A stretch of 33,064 nt of DNA from Thermodesulfovibrionales bacterium (GCA_020056455.1 JAGVHR010000157.1:1-33064), one strand, 5' to 3'; positions 1-9,600 are shown, counted from the first letter of the stretch. Numbers and translations: made by a program. The notes: generated by a model not told the origin, from the sequence alone.

Positions 1-270
1 AACTCATATACCCTTGCTGTCAAAAACAAGAGCAGGCAGGACCTTGTCGTTGGCCTGAGCGCTGCTCTTCCGGGGAAAAGGCTCAGGGTCGTACCTCAAC
101 GTATCCGGCTTGCCGCAGGAGAGTACAAAAGAGTCGCTGCTTATGTTTTTGTTGCCGGCATAAATACAGGGCCTGGAAACCGGAATATAGAACTAACACT
201 TGCAACAGACAGTCCTGAACACATTACAATAAGCAGAAAAACGAACTTTATCATTCCGGAGGCACAGTGA
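1..270 (+). CDS. ccoG: Cytochrome c oxidase accessory protein CcoG/FixG, C-terminal fragment
   Basis: Frame 1 is open from the first base to the TGA at 268-270, giving about 89 residues of a gene that begins outside the window. The piece is beta-rich (NSYTLAVKNK near the start, ISRKTNFIIPEAQ at the end), as expected for the Ig-like C-terminal domain of CcoG, a membrane-bound ferredoxin-like protein tied to copper handling during cbb3 oxidase assembly. The cysteine motifs and membrane segments would lie upstream, so the call depends mainly on this fragment plus the genes that follow: FixH, a SafE-type protein, CcoI and CcoS, the usual ccoGHIS order. The stop overlaps the GTG start of fixH (GTGA). 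Confidence 0.72.
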   Translation, partial: NSYTLAVKNKSRQDLVVGLSAALPGKRLRVVPQRIRLAAGEYKRVAAYVFVAGINTGPGNRNIELTLATDSPEHITISRKTNFIIPEAQ

Positions 271-722
271 AAACACTATTGATGATCGTATCTCTAATCG
301 GGCTTGCCGCTGTCATCGGAGCGATCGCTGTCGGCAGAAGCGCCTTTGACGGGACTGTTACGGACAAACCCTTCGAAAGAGGCCTCGTCTGGGATGATGT
401 TCAGAAAGAAAAGGCAGCCTCAGGGTGGAGTGTAAGCATTCAAGGTTCTTCTATGAGAGTCGGCCATAATGAAATCATCATATCAGTGACTGACCGTGAG
501 AAAAAACCGCTTGCAGCAGCAGGGGTATCACTTACCCTCAGCAGGCCCTCATCAGCCTTCCATGACAGGACATACGCAATGCCTGTGTCAGACGACAGCG
601 GTCAGTCAAGGGCTGAAGTTGAATTGCCGCTCTACGGATATTGGGACGCAAAGGTCCTGATTTCAAAGGAGGGAAAAAATATTTCTTTTGATAACAAAAT
701 CTTCGCGGCGCAGGGGAAATAA
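267..722 (+). CDS. fixH: FixH family protein (CcoH-like cbb3 oxidase assembly factor)
   Basis: A 151-residue protein with one N-terminal membrane segment (LLMIVSLIGLAAVIGAIAVG) followed by a periplasmic beta-rich domain. FixH/CcoH is a small membrane-anchored protein needed for stable assembly of cbb3 cytochrome oxidase. The stretch FERGLVWDDVQKEKAASGW is a recognisable FixH feature, placed just after the membrane anchor as usual, and the C-terminal half (LPLYGYWDAKVLI) matches the immunoglobulin-like fold of the family. The start is GTG at 267, overlapping the ccoG stop, with GGAGG about six bases upstream (CCGGAGGCACAGTG). Its position between ccoG and a CcoI-type ATPase supports the assignment. 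Confidence 0.82.
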   Translation: MKTLLMIVSLIGLAAVIGAIAVGRSAFDGTVTDKPFERGLVWDDVQKEKAASGWSVSIQGSSMRVGHNEIIISVTDREKKPLAAAGVSLTLSRPSSAFHDRTYAMPVSDDSGQSRAEVELPLYGYWDAKVLISKEGKNISFDNKIFAAQGK

Positions 723-725
723 TTG

Positions 726-1136
726 ATGAAAAAATTTGTTATAGGTCTACTCATTATACTTATTTTGCTGCCTGCCTTTTATGCATGGTCTGCGCAGGGG
801 CCGGATTGCAGCATCAACCTGGGGCCATGCGCCAAAACAGCCGGGACCAGGGAAGTCATTCTGGATATCTCACCTAAACCGGTAACCTCCATGAAAGAGC
901 TTACGTTTGCAGTCAGCGTAATAGGCGGGAATCCTGCTCCATCCCTGTTTCTCAGCCTCTCCATGCCGGGCATGTACATGGGCAGAAACGAGGTCCTCCT
1001 GAAAAAAAATCAGGCCGGAAAATATACTGGAAAAGGCGTTATACCTCGCTGCCCAAGCGGCAGGAGGCTCTGGCAGGCAGAGGTCGATGTTCCGGGATCC
1101 GGCAGTATCAGATATACCTTCAATGTTGAAAACTGA
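726..1136 (+). CDS. Small exported FixH/YtkA-like protein, possible copper ligand
   Basis: A 136-residue protein starting at ATG 726; the ORF track starts one codon earlier at TTG 723. It has a signal peptide or anchor (FVIGLLIILILLPAFYAWSA) and a beta-rich domain. MPGMYMG, two cysteines near the mature N-terminus (PDCSINLGPCAK) and a conserved-looking CPSGRRLWQAEV stand out. The middle resembles YtkA/FixH domains, in which a Met-rich loop of similar sequence occurs. Because it lies between fixH and a copper-oxidase maturation transporter, a role in periplasmic copper delivery is a reasonable inference, but no catalytic motif is visible. It starts just after the fixH TAA, and its 3' end overlaps the next gene. 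Confidence 0.7.
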   Translation: MKKFVIGLLIILILLPAFYAWSAQGPDCSINLGPCAKTAGTREVILDISPKPVTSMKELTFAVSVIGGNPAPSLFLSLSMPGMYMGRNEVLLKKNQAGKYTGKGVIPRCPSGRRLWQAEVDVPGSGSIRYTFNVEN

Positions 1137-1854
1137 CTCTCTCAATCTTCTGATGTTAGGCTCAGGACTGTTGGGCGGATTCGGTCACTGCGCTGGGATG
1201 TGCGGCCCTCTTGTTGCTGCCTGGTCCCTGAACCTTGGCTCAACTTCGTGCCCTCAATCATCCAGCCCTTCACTGGCGCATCTGCTTTATAACCTCGGCA
1301 GAGTCACCACCTACAGCGTCATCGGCGGCATTATGGGCCTTACAGGCTCCTTTGCCGGTGTCGTCCGGTCCATTGAGAGCTTTCAGGACCTATCCATGGC
1401 AGCGCTGGGACTGTTGATGATCATCATGGGGCTTGCCTCATCCGGCTGGCTGTCCTTTTCAGGAAAAAACAGAGGCTCGTCCGCACAGAAGGGAATAACT
1501 TCCGTAATTTCCAGGGCTGTCAACCGGATGATCCGGTTTATCTCCGGGACTAACACTACAGGATCTTTTTATGCGATAGGTCTGGCAACCGGTTTCATCC
1601 CCTGCGGTCTGCTCTATACCGCTTATATCGCGGCAGCAGGCGCTGGAGCCGGGGCACATAGCCAGGCAGAAGGCTTTCTGAAAGGCATGCTTATGCTCTT
1701 CCTCTTCGGCCTCGGTACTACGCCCGCGCTGTTTCTCATTGGCCGGGTCGTTGCCCTCAAGGGGGAATGGATACGGAGCAGACTTTACAGTACCTCAAGC
1801 CTGTTTATGATTATAACCGGCGCAATCCTTATTTATCGGGCATTCAGGCGCTGA
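1123..1854 (+). CDS. SafE/DsbD_2-type membrane protein of the cco cluster
   Basis: A polytopic membrane protein of 243 residues if it starts at ATG 1123 (MLKTDSLNLL). The ORF track extends to ATG 1087, but that lies deep inside the previous gene, and 1123 gives the short overlap used elsewhere in this operon. GFGHCAGMCGPL near the N-terminus and GFIPCGLLYTAYIAAAGAG in the middle are the paired Cys/Pro motifs of the cytochrome c biogenesis transmembrane family (DsbD_2), often annotated as sulfite exporter TauE/SafE family. Members in ccoGHIS clusters are thought to move copper or reducing equivalents across the inner membrane for oxidase maturation. About six hydrophobic segments are visible. 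The TGA at 1852-1854 overlaps the ccoI start (TGATG). Confidence 0.8.
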   Translation: MLKTDSLNLLMLGSGLLGGFGHCAGMCGPLVAAWSLNLGSTSCPQSSSPSLAHLLYNLGRVTTYSVIGGIMGLTGSFAGVVRSIESFQDLSMAALGLLMIIMGLASSGWLSFSGKNRGSSAQKGITSVISRAVNRMIRFISGTNTTGSFYAIGLATGFIPCGLLYTAYIAAAGAGAGAHSQAEGFLKGMLMLFLFGLGTTPALFLIGRVVALKGEWIRSRLYSTSSLFMIITGAILIYRAFRR

Positions 1855-4337
1855 TGGCCCCCCTTACCTGTGACCACTGCCTCCTGACCTTTCCAGAGCA
1901 TGATGCTGTGTATGAAGAGATAGACGGGAAAGGGCATGTTTTTTGCTGTAACGGCTGCAGAGGAATATTTCTGCTTATAAGGAGCGAAGGGCTTGATGGT
2001 TTCTATCTGAGACGGCAATGGAAGGAGACCGGAATGCCGGTCCGGCAGAACAGAGCGCTCGATATCAGGGCCTTCAGCGACGATGTAAGGGAAAAACAGC
2101 AGAGCAGAGAAATCGATATCTTCATAGACGGCATACGGTGCGCTTCCTGCGTATGGCTGAACGAGAGGTTCCTTTCGAGGACCGAGGGAGTTGAATATGC
2201 GCGTATAAATTTTGCTACTCATAGGGCAAGGATCCAATGGAATCCGGAGATCACGGCACTGGACAAGATACTCAACAGGATACGGACAATAGGATATGAC
2301 CCACAGCCTTACAGGGAATCGGAGCAGTTCAAACTGCAAAAGGCAGAGGCACGGGACTTGCTCGTCAGGTTAGGCACAGCAGCCTTCCTCTCATCTCAAT
2401 TGATGATATACAGCATAGCGCTCTACGCGGGGTATTTTCAGGGCATTGATCCGCAGCTCAGGACCATTTTAGAGGTCATCGCCATGGCCTTCACTGTCCC
2501 GGTCATCCTCTACTCAGGCATGCCCTTTATAAAAAATACATTCAGAGGACTGCGACATCTGCATTTCACCATGGACTCACTGATAACTATCGGAGCGGGC
2601 TCTGCCTTTGTCTATAGCATATATCAGATGTTTATCGGCGGCACAGTTTATTTTGATACCTCAGCCATGATCATCACCCTCATACTGCTCGGCAGGTACA
2701 TTGAATCAACGGCAAAAGGCAGGGCCTCGGAGACCATAGAAAAACTTACAGAACTGAACCCGAAAGAAGCAAGGGTCATTCAGGCTGACGAAACATCGGA
2801 ATTTCTCCTCAATGAGGCGATCATGGTCCCTGTGGCGTCATTAAAAAATGGAGATCATGTTAAAGTCCTGCCGGGCGAAAAAATACCTGCTGACGGCAGA
2901 GTAACACACGGGGAATCAGAGACAGACGAATCGGTCCTTACAGGCGAATCAAAACCTGTGCTGAAAAAAACAGGCAGCGAGGTCATCGGCGGCAGCATTA
3001 ACCTCTTCGGCATGCTCATTTTTGAAGTGACCCGTACAGGCAGAGACACAGTCCTTGCCGGTATTATCAAGGCAGTTGAGGATGCCCAGTCCGGCAAGCC
3101 CAGGATTCAGATACTGGCCGACAGGATCGTGGGCTACTTTGTCCCTGCAATCCTCCTCATGGCATTTATGACCTCAGCAGCATATATCCTTAACGGCTTG
3201 CCGGTCAATTCCGCCCTTATGACCGGGATCTCCGTACTGGTCATAGCATGTCCCTGCAGCCTCGGCCTTGCAACGCCTCTCGCTGTGCTGGTATTCACTA
3301 CCATGGCTTCCTCGCGCGGCATTTTGATCAGGTCAGGAGAGGTCATAGAAAACATGAGCAGGATCAGCCATGTCATCTTTGACAAAACCGGCACAATCAC
3401 CGAAGGCAGACCATCGCTCAAGGAAACCATACCGGTTGATGCCGCTATCAGCAGGGAGGAGCTGGTCAGGATTGCCGCAGCGCTTGAAGATTTATCTGAG
3501 CACAGTCTCGGCAAGGCAATTTCAGCTGCAACAAAAAGCAGGCCACTTAAAGTTACAAATTTCAAGGCACTGCCAGGAAGAGGGATACAGGGGACTATTG
3601 AAGGGAAAAAGATATTCATCGGCAGCAGGGCCTTCATGCTTGAAAGCGCCACAGTATTGGAATATCAGGGTTCAGGCCTCGACGAGGTCAGCCTCTCCCA
3701 CGAAAAGGCAGGAGACACTGTAATATATATGGGCTGGGAAGAAAGGGTCCGGGCGCTCTTCATTGTGTCCGACTGCCTTCGACCTGAAGCTGCGGAAACA
3801 GTCAGGATGCTTCGCGGCCTGGAAAAAATTGTTTCAATTGTCAGCGGCGACAATCGGGCCACTACTGAGGCTATAGCAGCGTCTGCAGGCATCGGAGATG
3901 CTGTGCCGGAGACGTCACCTGAAGGAAAACGTGATTATATCCGGCAATTACAGAAAAGTGGGAAGAGGATTCTTATGGCAGGAGACGGCATAAATGATGC
4001 GCCTGCCCTGACTGAAGCGGTTGTCGGCCTTGCCATGGGCAGGGGCACGGACATTGCCATGGAAAGCGCAGACGCAGTGCTTGTGCGAAATGACCTTACG
4101 CTGGTCCCGTACTTCATCGAACTCTCACGCCGGGCTTATGCGATAATCAGGCAGAATATCTTCTGGGCCTTCTTCTATAATATTGTCGCTATACCCCTGG
4201 CGGTCTCAGGAGTTCTTCACCCCATAATGGCAGCCGGGGCTATGGCTGCAAGTTCTCTTTTTGTGGTGCTCAATTCACTTCGGATCCGCTACAAAATATA
4301 TGAGCCAAAAACAATCGAAAAAGGAGCAGGCGCCTGA
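1854..4337 (+). CDS. ccoI: Heavy-metal P1B-type ATPase CcoI/FixI (copper export for cbb3 oxidase)
   Basis: Translation from ATG 1854 gives 827 residues; the ORF track's 1767 start would add 29 residues encoded inside the previous gene. Order: an N-terminal cysteine-rich metal-binding region (CDHCLLTFP, then FCCNGCRGIF), an HMA domain with IRCASCVW, membrane helices, the actuator TGES, the CPC ion-binding motif in ACPCSLGLATP, the phosphorylation site DKTGTITEG, and the hinge GDGINDAPAL. This layout matches FixI/CcoI/CopA2 ATPases that move copper to the periplasm for cbb3 oxidase rather than for detoxification. The nucleotide-domain motif normally SEHPL reads SEHSLGKAI, so the proline is replaced by serine. 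Overlapping start and stop codons on both sides indicate translational coupling. Confidence 0.93.
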   Translation: MAPLTCDHCLLTFPEHDAVYEEIDGKGHVFCCNGCRGIFLLIRSEGLDGFYLRRQWKETGMPVRQNRALDIRAFSDDVREKQQSREIDIFIDGIRCASCVWLNERFLSRTEGVEYARINFATHRARIQWNPEITALDKILNRIRTIGYDPQPYRESEQFKLQKAEARDLLVRLGTAAFLSSQLMIYSIALYAGYFQGIDPQLRTILEVIAMAFTVPVILYSGMPFIKNTFRGLRHLHFTMDSLITIGAGSAFVYSIYQMFIGGTVYFDTSAMIITLILLGRYIESTAKGRASETIEKLTELNPKEARVIQADETSEFLLNEAIMVPVASLKNGDHVKVLPGEKIPADGRVTHGESETDESVLTGESKPVLKKTGSEVIGGSINLFGMLIFEVTRTGRDTVLAGIIKAVEDAQSGKPRIQILADRIVGYFVPAILLMAFMTSAAYILNGLPVNSALMTGISVLVIACPCSLGLATPLAVLVFTTMASSRGILIRSGEVIENMSRISHVIFDKTGTITEGRPSLKETIPVDAAISREELVRIAAALEDLSEHSLGKAISAATKSRPLKVTNFKALPGRGIQGTIEGKKIFIGSRAFMLESATVLEYQGSGLDEVSLSHEKAGDTVIYMGWEERVRALFIVSDCLRPEAAETVRMLRGLEKIVSIVSGDNRATTEAIAASAGIGDAVPETSPEGKRDYIRQLQKSGKRILMAGDGINDAPALTEAVVGLAMGRGTDIAMESADAVLVRNDLTLVPYFIELSRRAYAIIRQNIFWAFFYNIVAIPLAVSGVLHPIMAAGAMAASSLFVVLNSLRIRYKIYEPKTIEKGAGA

Positions 4338-4510
4338 TGTGGACCCTTGCCTTTCTTATCTTTCTTTCGATAGCGCTTGGTCTCGGAGCCTGGCTCTTCT
4401 TTCTCTGGGCCGTCAAGAGCGGACAGTACGATGACCCTGAAGGGCCGAAATATCGCATGCTTGAGGATGACGAGGACGAGAAACCATCCAATAAACCAGG
4501 GGAGGTCTGA
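4337..4510 (+). CDS. ccoS: cbb3-type cytochrome oxidase assembly protein CcoS
   Basis: A 57-residue protein missing from the ORF track because of its length. The ATG at 4337 overlaps the ccoI TGA. It has one N-terminal membrane helix (LAFLIFLSIALGLGAWLFFLW), then the diagnostic CcoS stretch AVKSGQYDDPEGPKYRML and an acidic tail (EDDEDEK). CcoS is required for cofactor insertion into cbb3 oxidase and is typically 50-70 residues and encoded directly after ccoI, as here. The sequence match, size and context agree closely. A weak imperfect hairpin (about 4522-4541, CCTGAGG against CCTTCGG) follows within the 115-base gap to nifU and might end the transcript. Confidence 0.93.
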   Translation: MWTLAFLIFLSIALGLGAWLFFLWAVKSGQYDDPEGPKYRMLEDDEDEKPSNKPGEV

Positions 4511-4590
4511 TCTGCAGATATCCTGAGGAAAATGCCTTCGGGGCTTTATCAGCTTCCTTCCTGACCTGAAATGAATCGAATGGGGAAACA

Positions 4591-4619
4591 TTGACATCTC
4601 ATTCAGGCTATGTGAATAT
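4591..4619 (+). promoter_or_regulatory. Candidate sigma-70 promoter for nifU-nifS
   Basis: A perfect -35 hexamer TTGACA (4591-4596) is followed after 17 bases by GAATAT (4614-4619), a weak -10 match. Transcription would begin about 7 bases later, essentially at the nifU ATG at 4626. No purine-rich ribosome binding site is visible in front of nifU, which would fit a leaderless transcript. The -10 is poor, so an activator or a different start point is possible. Confidence 0.4.
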
Positions 4620-4625
4620 GTACGT

Positions 4626-5459
4626 ATGTGGGAGTATACAGACAAGGTCAAAGAGGCTTTTCTTCATCCGAAGAATGTCGGAGAAATCGAAGGAGCTGAC
4701 GCAGTCGGGGAGGTAGGCAGCATTGTCTGTGGCGATGCCCTGAAGCTATATCTCAGAATAGACAAAGAAACAGGCACAATTACAGATGCAAAATTTCAGA
4801 CCTTCGGCTGTGCAAGCGCGATCGCAAGCTCTTCAGCCCTTACCGAACTGGTCAGGGGAAAGACCCTTGATGAGGCAATGACCATTTCCAATCAGGACAT
4901 TGCCGGGTTTCTCGGCGGACTTCCTGACCAGAAGATGCACTGCTCGGTCATGGGCAGAGAAGCCCTTGAAGCCGCTATCGCCAACTACCGTGGACAACCT
5001 GTAAAGCAGAAGGATGAGGGAAGGACCGTCTGCAAATGTTTTGATGTAACTGAAGAGAAGATAAGAAAAGTAGCGATCGAAAACCACCTTACTACAGTTG
5101 ATGAAATAACCAATTTTACAAAGGCAGGCGGAGGATGCGGCGAATGCCTTCCGGCCATTGAGGCGCTCCTTCAGGATATCTGGTCTCTCAAACCTGTTGA
5201 TAAACCTTCGAAGCCGAAAATACTGACCAATCTTCACAGGATAGCCCTTATTCAGGAGATCATCGAAAGCGAGATCAGACCCGGGCTCCAGGCTGATAAC
5301 GGCGACGTGGAGCTGATAGATATCGAAGGCAGCAGGGTGAGCATCGCACTCAGGGGAATGTGCACTGGATGCATGATGGCTGACGTTACTGTAAAGGGCA
5401 TTCAGTCCAAACTGCGCGAACTGGTGAGCAATGATATCGTGGTTGAGGCCCTACAATGA
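4626..5459 (+). CDS. nifU: Fe-S cluster assembly scaffold protein NifU (three-domain form)
   Basis: A 277-residue protein with the complete NifU architecture. Residues about 1-130 are the IscU-like scaffold with its three cysteines (CGDALKLYL, FGCASAIASS, MHCSVMG). Residues about 138-185 are the central [2Fe-2S] ferredoxin-like domain (VCKCFDV, then GGGCGECLPA). Residues about 205-277 are the Nfu-type domain with ADNGDVELI and the CTGC pair. It assembles transient Fe-S clusters from sulfur supplied by NifS, for nitrogenase or, in many anaerobes without nitrogenase, as the general system. No nif structural genes lie in the window, so general Fe-S assembly is equally possible. Its last codon overlaps the nifS start (ATGA). 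Confidence 0.95.
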   Translation: MWEYTDKVKEAFLHPKNVGEIEGADAVGEVGSIVCGDALKLYLRIDKETGTITDAKFQTFGCASAIASSSALTELVRGKTLDEAMTISNQDIAGFLGGLPDQKMHCSVMGREALEAAIANYRGQPVKQKDEGRTVCKCFDVTEEKIRKVAIENHLTTVDEITNFTKAGGGCGECLPAIEALLQDIWSLKPVDKPSKPKILTNLHRIALIQEIIESEIRPGLQADNGDVELIDIEGSRVSIALRGMCTGCMMADVTVKGIQSKLRELVSNDIVVEALQ

Positions 5460-6628
5460 ACCCTGTTTATCTTGACAATAACGCGACTACCCGCGTAGCG
5501 CCTGAGGTGCTCGAAACCATGCTCCCCTATTTCAGCGAGCTCTTCGGCAACCCATCAAGTATGCATACCTTTGGAGGACAGCTGCACCGGCGCATCGAAG
5601 AAGCCAGGGAAAAGGTCGCTGCGCTTATAAATGCCGAACCTTATGAAATCATCTTCACGAGCTGCGGCACTGAAAGCGACAATGCCGCGATCATGAGCGC
5701 TGTGGAGTCGCAGCCTCGCAAGCGGCATATCATCACCACACGCGTGGAGCATCCTGCGGTCCTGAATTTCTGTCAGCATCTGGGCAGAAAAGGTCATCGC
5801 GTAACACTCCTGCCGGTCAATAAGCAGGGACAGCTCGATAGCGACACTCTCCTGAGGACACTGGATGACGATACTGCCGTGGTGTCCATAATGTACGCAA
5901 ATAATGAGACAGGCGTAATCTTTCCAGTCGAAACTCTCAGCAGTATTCTGAAAGAGCGCGGCATACTTTTTCATACTGATGCGGTGCAGGCTGTGGGCAA
6001 GATACCCATCGATGTTACAAAAATACCGGTTGACATGCTTACCATCTCAGGCCACAAGCTTCATGCGCCAAAGGGCATAGGCGCTCTTTATGTAAGGAAG
6101 GGAACGCGCTTTCACCCCTATATTATCGGTGGCCACCAGGAGGGCGGCAGACGGGCCGGCACGGAAAATGTCGCGTCCGTAATTGGTTTCGGCAAGGCTG
6201 CAGAACTTGCAAGAGGCCACCTGGGCGATGATTCAGCATATCTTGGCAAGCTCCGTGACCGGCTTGAACAGGGACTTCTTGCGTCATGCCCCAATGCAGG
6301 AGTAAACGGCGACATCTCAAACAGACTTCCAAATACATCAAACATCAGTTTTGAATATGTTGAGGGCGAGGCAATTCTGCTCAGGCTGAATGAGCACAAC
6401 ATCTGCGCATCATCAGGCTCTGCCTGTTCATCAGGCTCTCTTGAACCATCTCACGTACTCAGGGCAATGGGTGTGCCATATACTACAGTGCATGGCTCGA
6501 TCCGCTTTTCCCTGAGCAGATTCAATACTGATGGAGATGTTGACGCAGTCCTCGATGTTATGCCTGGAATCATAAATGAACTACGGGAACTCTCACCTTT
6601 CGGCAAAAAGCATTCGGCAAAGGCATAG
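5456..6628 (+). CDS. nifS: Cysteine desulfurase NifS
   Basis: A 390-residue class V aminotransferase-fold enzyme that uses PLP to remove sulfur from cysteine and pass it to NifU. Visible landmarks: YLDNNATTRVAPEV at the N-terminus, the cofactor-binding FHTDAVQAVGK, SGHKLHAPKGIGALY carrying the PLP lysine, GGHQEGGRRAGTENV, and the mobile loop SSGSACSSGS with the catalytic cysteine. The length is normal for NifS. ATG 5456 overlaps the nifU stop by four bases, so the two are translationally coupled. The gene ends 33 bases before the convergent sbcC gene, and no clear terminator hairpin is visible in that gap, which marks the left edge of the defence and repair island. Confidence 0.95.
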   Translation: MNPVYLDNNATTRVAPEVLETMLPYFSELFGNPSSMHTFGGQLHRRIEEAREKVAALINAEPYEIIFTSCGTESDNAAIMSAVESQPRKRHIITTRVEHPAVLNFCQHLGRKGHRVTLLPVNKQGQLDSDTLLRTLDDDTAVVSIMYANNETGVIFPVETLSSILKERGILFHTDAVQAVGKIPIDVTKIPVDMLTISGHKLHAPKGIGALYVRKGTRFHPYIIGGHQEGGRRAGTENVASVIGFGKAAELARGHLGDDSAYLGKLRDRLEQGLLASCPNAGVNGDISNRLPNTSNISFEYVEGEAILLRLNEHNICASSGSACSSGSLEPSHVLRAMGVPYTTVHGSIRFSLSRFNTDGDVDAVLDVMPGIINELRELSPFGKKHSAKA

Positions 6629-6661
6629 ACCTTGTAGCAGTTTTACCTAAACTCAGACATC

Positions 6662-9600
6662 TTACACTGAACTCCTGCATCCTGGGCCTGTAATAACACT
6701 GCGGCCGCCTGCTTGGGTAGATACTTGTATTTGTGTGCTGATCCGTTCCTTGAGCGCAGGCACATGAGATATCACGCCGATCAGCTTGCCGTCCTGCTGC
6801 AATCCTGCGAGAGTCTCCAAGGCAGTTTCCAGCGCATCCTCGTCAAGGGTGCCAAAGCCTTCATCAAGGAAAAGAGAATCTACCTGAACATTACGACTGG
6901 CCATATGAGAAAGCCCAAGAGCCAGAGATAGGCTGACGATGAAGCTCTCGCCGCCGGACAGATTCTTGGTAGACCGAATCTCCCCCGCCTGATAGTTATC
7001 GATCACATTGAGTTCCAGCGGTTGCGCGTTATCTCGGATCAAAAGATACCGGTCGGTCATTTTCTGGAGTTGCCGGTTGGCATGACTGACCATCATTTCA
7101 AAGGTCAGTCCCTGTGCAAAATTCCGATATTTCTTTCCATCTGCAGATCCGATCAGCTCGCGTAGATTTTCCCATCGACGGCACTCTTTTTTCTGGGCCT
7201 CGATAGCCGTTTGCTTTGCCTCAATCCGCTCTTTGGCGGCTGTATTTTCACTCAGTTTGTGCTTAATACCGGCAATGACGTCCCGCAGCTCTTTCAGAGA
7301 ATCTTCGTACTCTTTGTATTGCGGCTCCAGTTCCTCAAGAGATTTGTCGGTAACCCTTTTGGCCATTTCCGTAGCCAAACGTGTATCTCTATCTTTTTGT
7401 CTGGCCTTGAGGTCTGTTTGACTATCGTCTATCTTCTTTGCTTTTGAAGACAGTTTATCCCTCTGCTCAGCGGTCAGTATGGCCGCAAGAAACTGTTTTT
7501 CATCCGAAAAGCCGACAGGCCCAAGTGCTGCGGAAAATTCAGTTTCCGCATTCTTCAGTTCCGGTTCTCTCTGGTCGATGCGCTTTTTCAAAGATTCAAC
7601 ATGGGTCTTTGCGGTGCTCCATTTTTGCTGCATTTCATTGTGCCGGTCTCTGGCTGTCTTTTCGGCATCCTCGGCGTCAGAAACAGCCTTGTTCAAGCGA
7701 AGCTCTTCATCGTCGGGACTTTTGTCGCCGTACAATTCTTTCCGCTCATGACTCCCGATGGTGTGATCCTTTTTCAGAGTCTCCAAACGCTCACTTTTCT
7801 CAGCCAAGGCTTTACCTTGGGTTTCAATGACCGCATCAAGACGATTCATCTCACTGTCGAGATCTGCAATCCGCTTCTCGATTCCAGCCTTTTTCTTAAC
7901 CTGGGCCTGCCATGCATTCAGTCGAGCTCTGAGTGACTCAAGCAGTGATGATACATCGGCATCGGGGATTTCCGTGATGCCAAGCGGCAAAAGTTTGGCA
8001 GAGACGGCCAGCCTGCGTTCGGTAAAATCAGTCCGGAGATTTTCCAGGCCTTCCTTCACCTCGGCAAGGGCTTTCTCGGCAGCCTTCTTGTCATTAGCCG
8101 CTGCTGTCTCCTGCTTTTCACCCTCCGTCAGATTATTACGGGCCTTGACCTCAGCTTCTTCCAGTTTCTTGATGGCGGCTTCCTGATCCTCAGCCTTGCT
8201 GATCAGTTTAGTGTGCGCTTCAATCTTCTGTTCGGTTTCATCGGTAACGGGAACATTGCCTTCCGCGAATGGGTGTTCTGTCGCACCACAGAGCGGACAG
8301 GGTTTACCATCTTCCAGTTTGGCCCGGTGGTCTTCAAGCTCCGCTATTTTCGCCAGGAAAGCCATTTCACGAAGCAGGGTTTCCTTCTCGGTGCGGTATT
8401 CACGCAACAGTCGATCCCCCAGCAACTGGCGTAATGCGTCTTTGCCTTGCTGAAGCCTTTTTGATGAGTTGTCCAGCTCCTGCTTCTGAGTGCCGCATTG
8501 CTTTTGGCAATCATCAAGTGATTTTGTCGCTTGTTCCAGCGCCGTCACTGCCTTTTCTCGATCAGCCTTTTTTTGAACGATTTCTTTTTGCCTGGAGATC
8601 AGGCCGCCCAGCTGCTCTTCAACACCGGCCAGCCCGCTGATCAGCCATTCATCCTGTGCATGCTCCTTGAAATGGCTGTCGACAAGTTCAAGAGTTTTTT
8701 GGGCTTCGAAACGTTTTTCCTGCTCTTTAAGTATGGCCTGTTTATCCATAACAATCGTTGCCGCATCTTTTTGGCAGCGCTCTTCACCTTCCGAAACAGC
8801 CTTTTTCTGGTCGGCAAGCTTCTGATCGAGAAAGCGAACCTTCTGAATGAGCGGCGCAGCGGCTTTCAGTTCCTCTTTGACTTTAACAGCCTTCTGTTCA
8901 GCCAATTTCAGCGATTCGGCCTGTCCCTTGGCAGAGGATTCCAGCTTGGGAAGGGCCTCTTCCTCAGCTTTCAGTGCCGTCTGATCATCCACCTGTTGTT
9001 TTCGAATTGCTGTGAGCGTTGCGTATGAGCCATCCAGTGACGCTGCGCTCAAAGCCCGGCTGAGTTTGTCGCGCTCTGGGTTAAAGGCATCGATATCGCT
9101 TTGCAGCTTGCTCGCTTCGTCTGCCAGGCTGATAATTTCCTTCTTCAGGCCATCGATGGCGGTCAGCCATGAAATGGCCTTCCCTGTGTCAGCGAACTTG
9201 GTAGTGAGGTCTGACTCTTCCTTCTGCTTTGACTTGAGTGCCTGTTGAATCTCTTTTTCCTGTTCTGGCTCCAGAATCACAATTCCTGCTATTTCAGCCT
9301 GAAGGATGTTCAGCTTTTCCCGCTCTTCACGCTGGCGTTCATGGACTCGAATCGAAATCTGACTGTAAATCTCCGTTCCGGTGATCTGTTCCAGAATGGG
9401 GGCACGTTTGTCTGGATCTGCCTTTAAGAAAGCATCAAAACCACCCTGAGCAAGGAGCATGGAGCGGGTGAAACGATCAAAATCCATACCGGTTACTGCC
9501 TCGACCTGCTCAGCCACGCCTCTGAGCTTCACCTCAAACACTTTTCCAGATGCGGTATCCGTGATCTCATGCTTAGGTGGCTGCAGTTCTCCGTCTGACT

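Noticed and set aside
1087-1122. Upstream ATG for the SafE-type protein
   Set aside because: It would add 12 residues encoded inside the previous gene; ATG 1123 gives a normal short overlap and puts the membrane motif at the N-terminus.
1767-1853. Upstream ATG for CcoI
   Set aside because: It lies within the previous membrane-protein gene; ATG 1854 overlaps the stop (TGATG) and starts directly before the first metal-binding CDHC.
6629-6661. Bidirectional terminator between nifS and sbcC
   Set aside because: The 33-base gap contains no stem of useful length and no T-run on either side.
8531-9028. 165-aa plus-strand ORF and many others opposite sbcC
   Set aside because: They lie antisense to a fully supported coiled-coil gene, and their translations are low-complexity (Phe/Leu/Ser-rich) mirror products.
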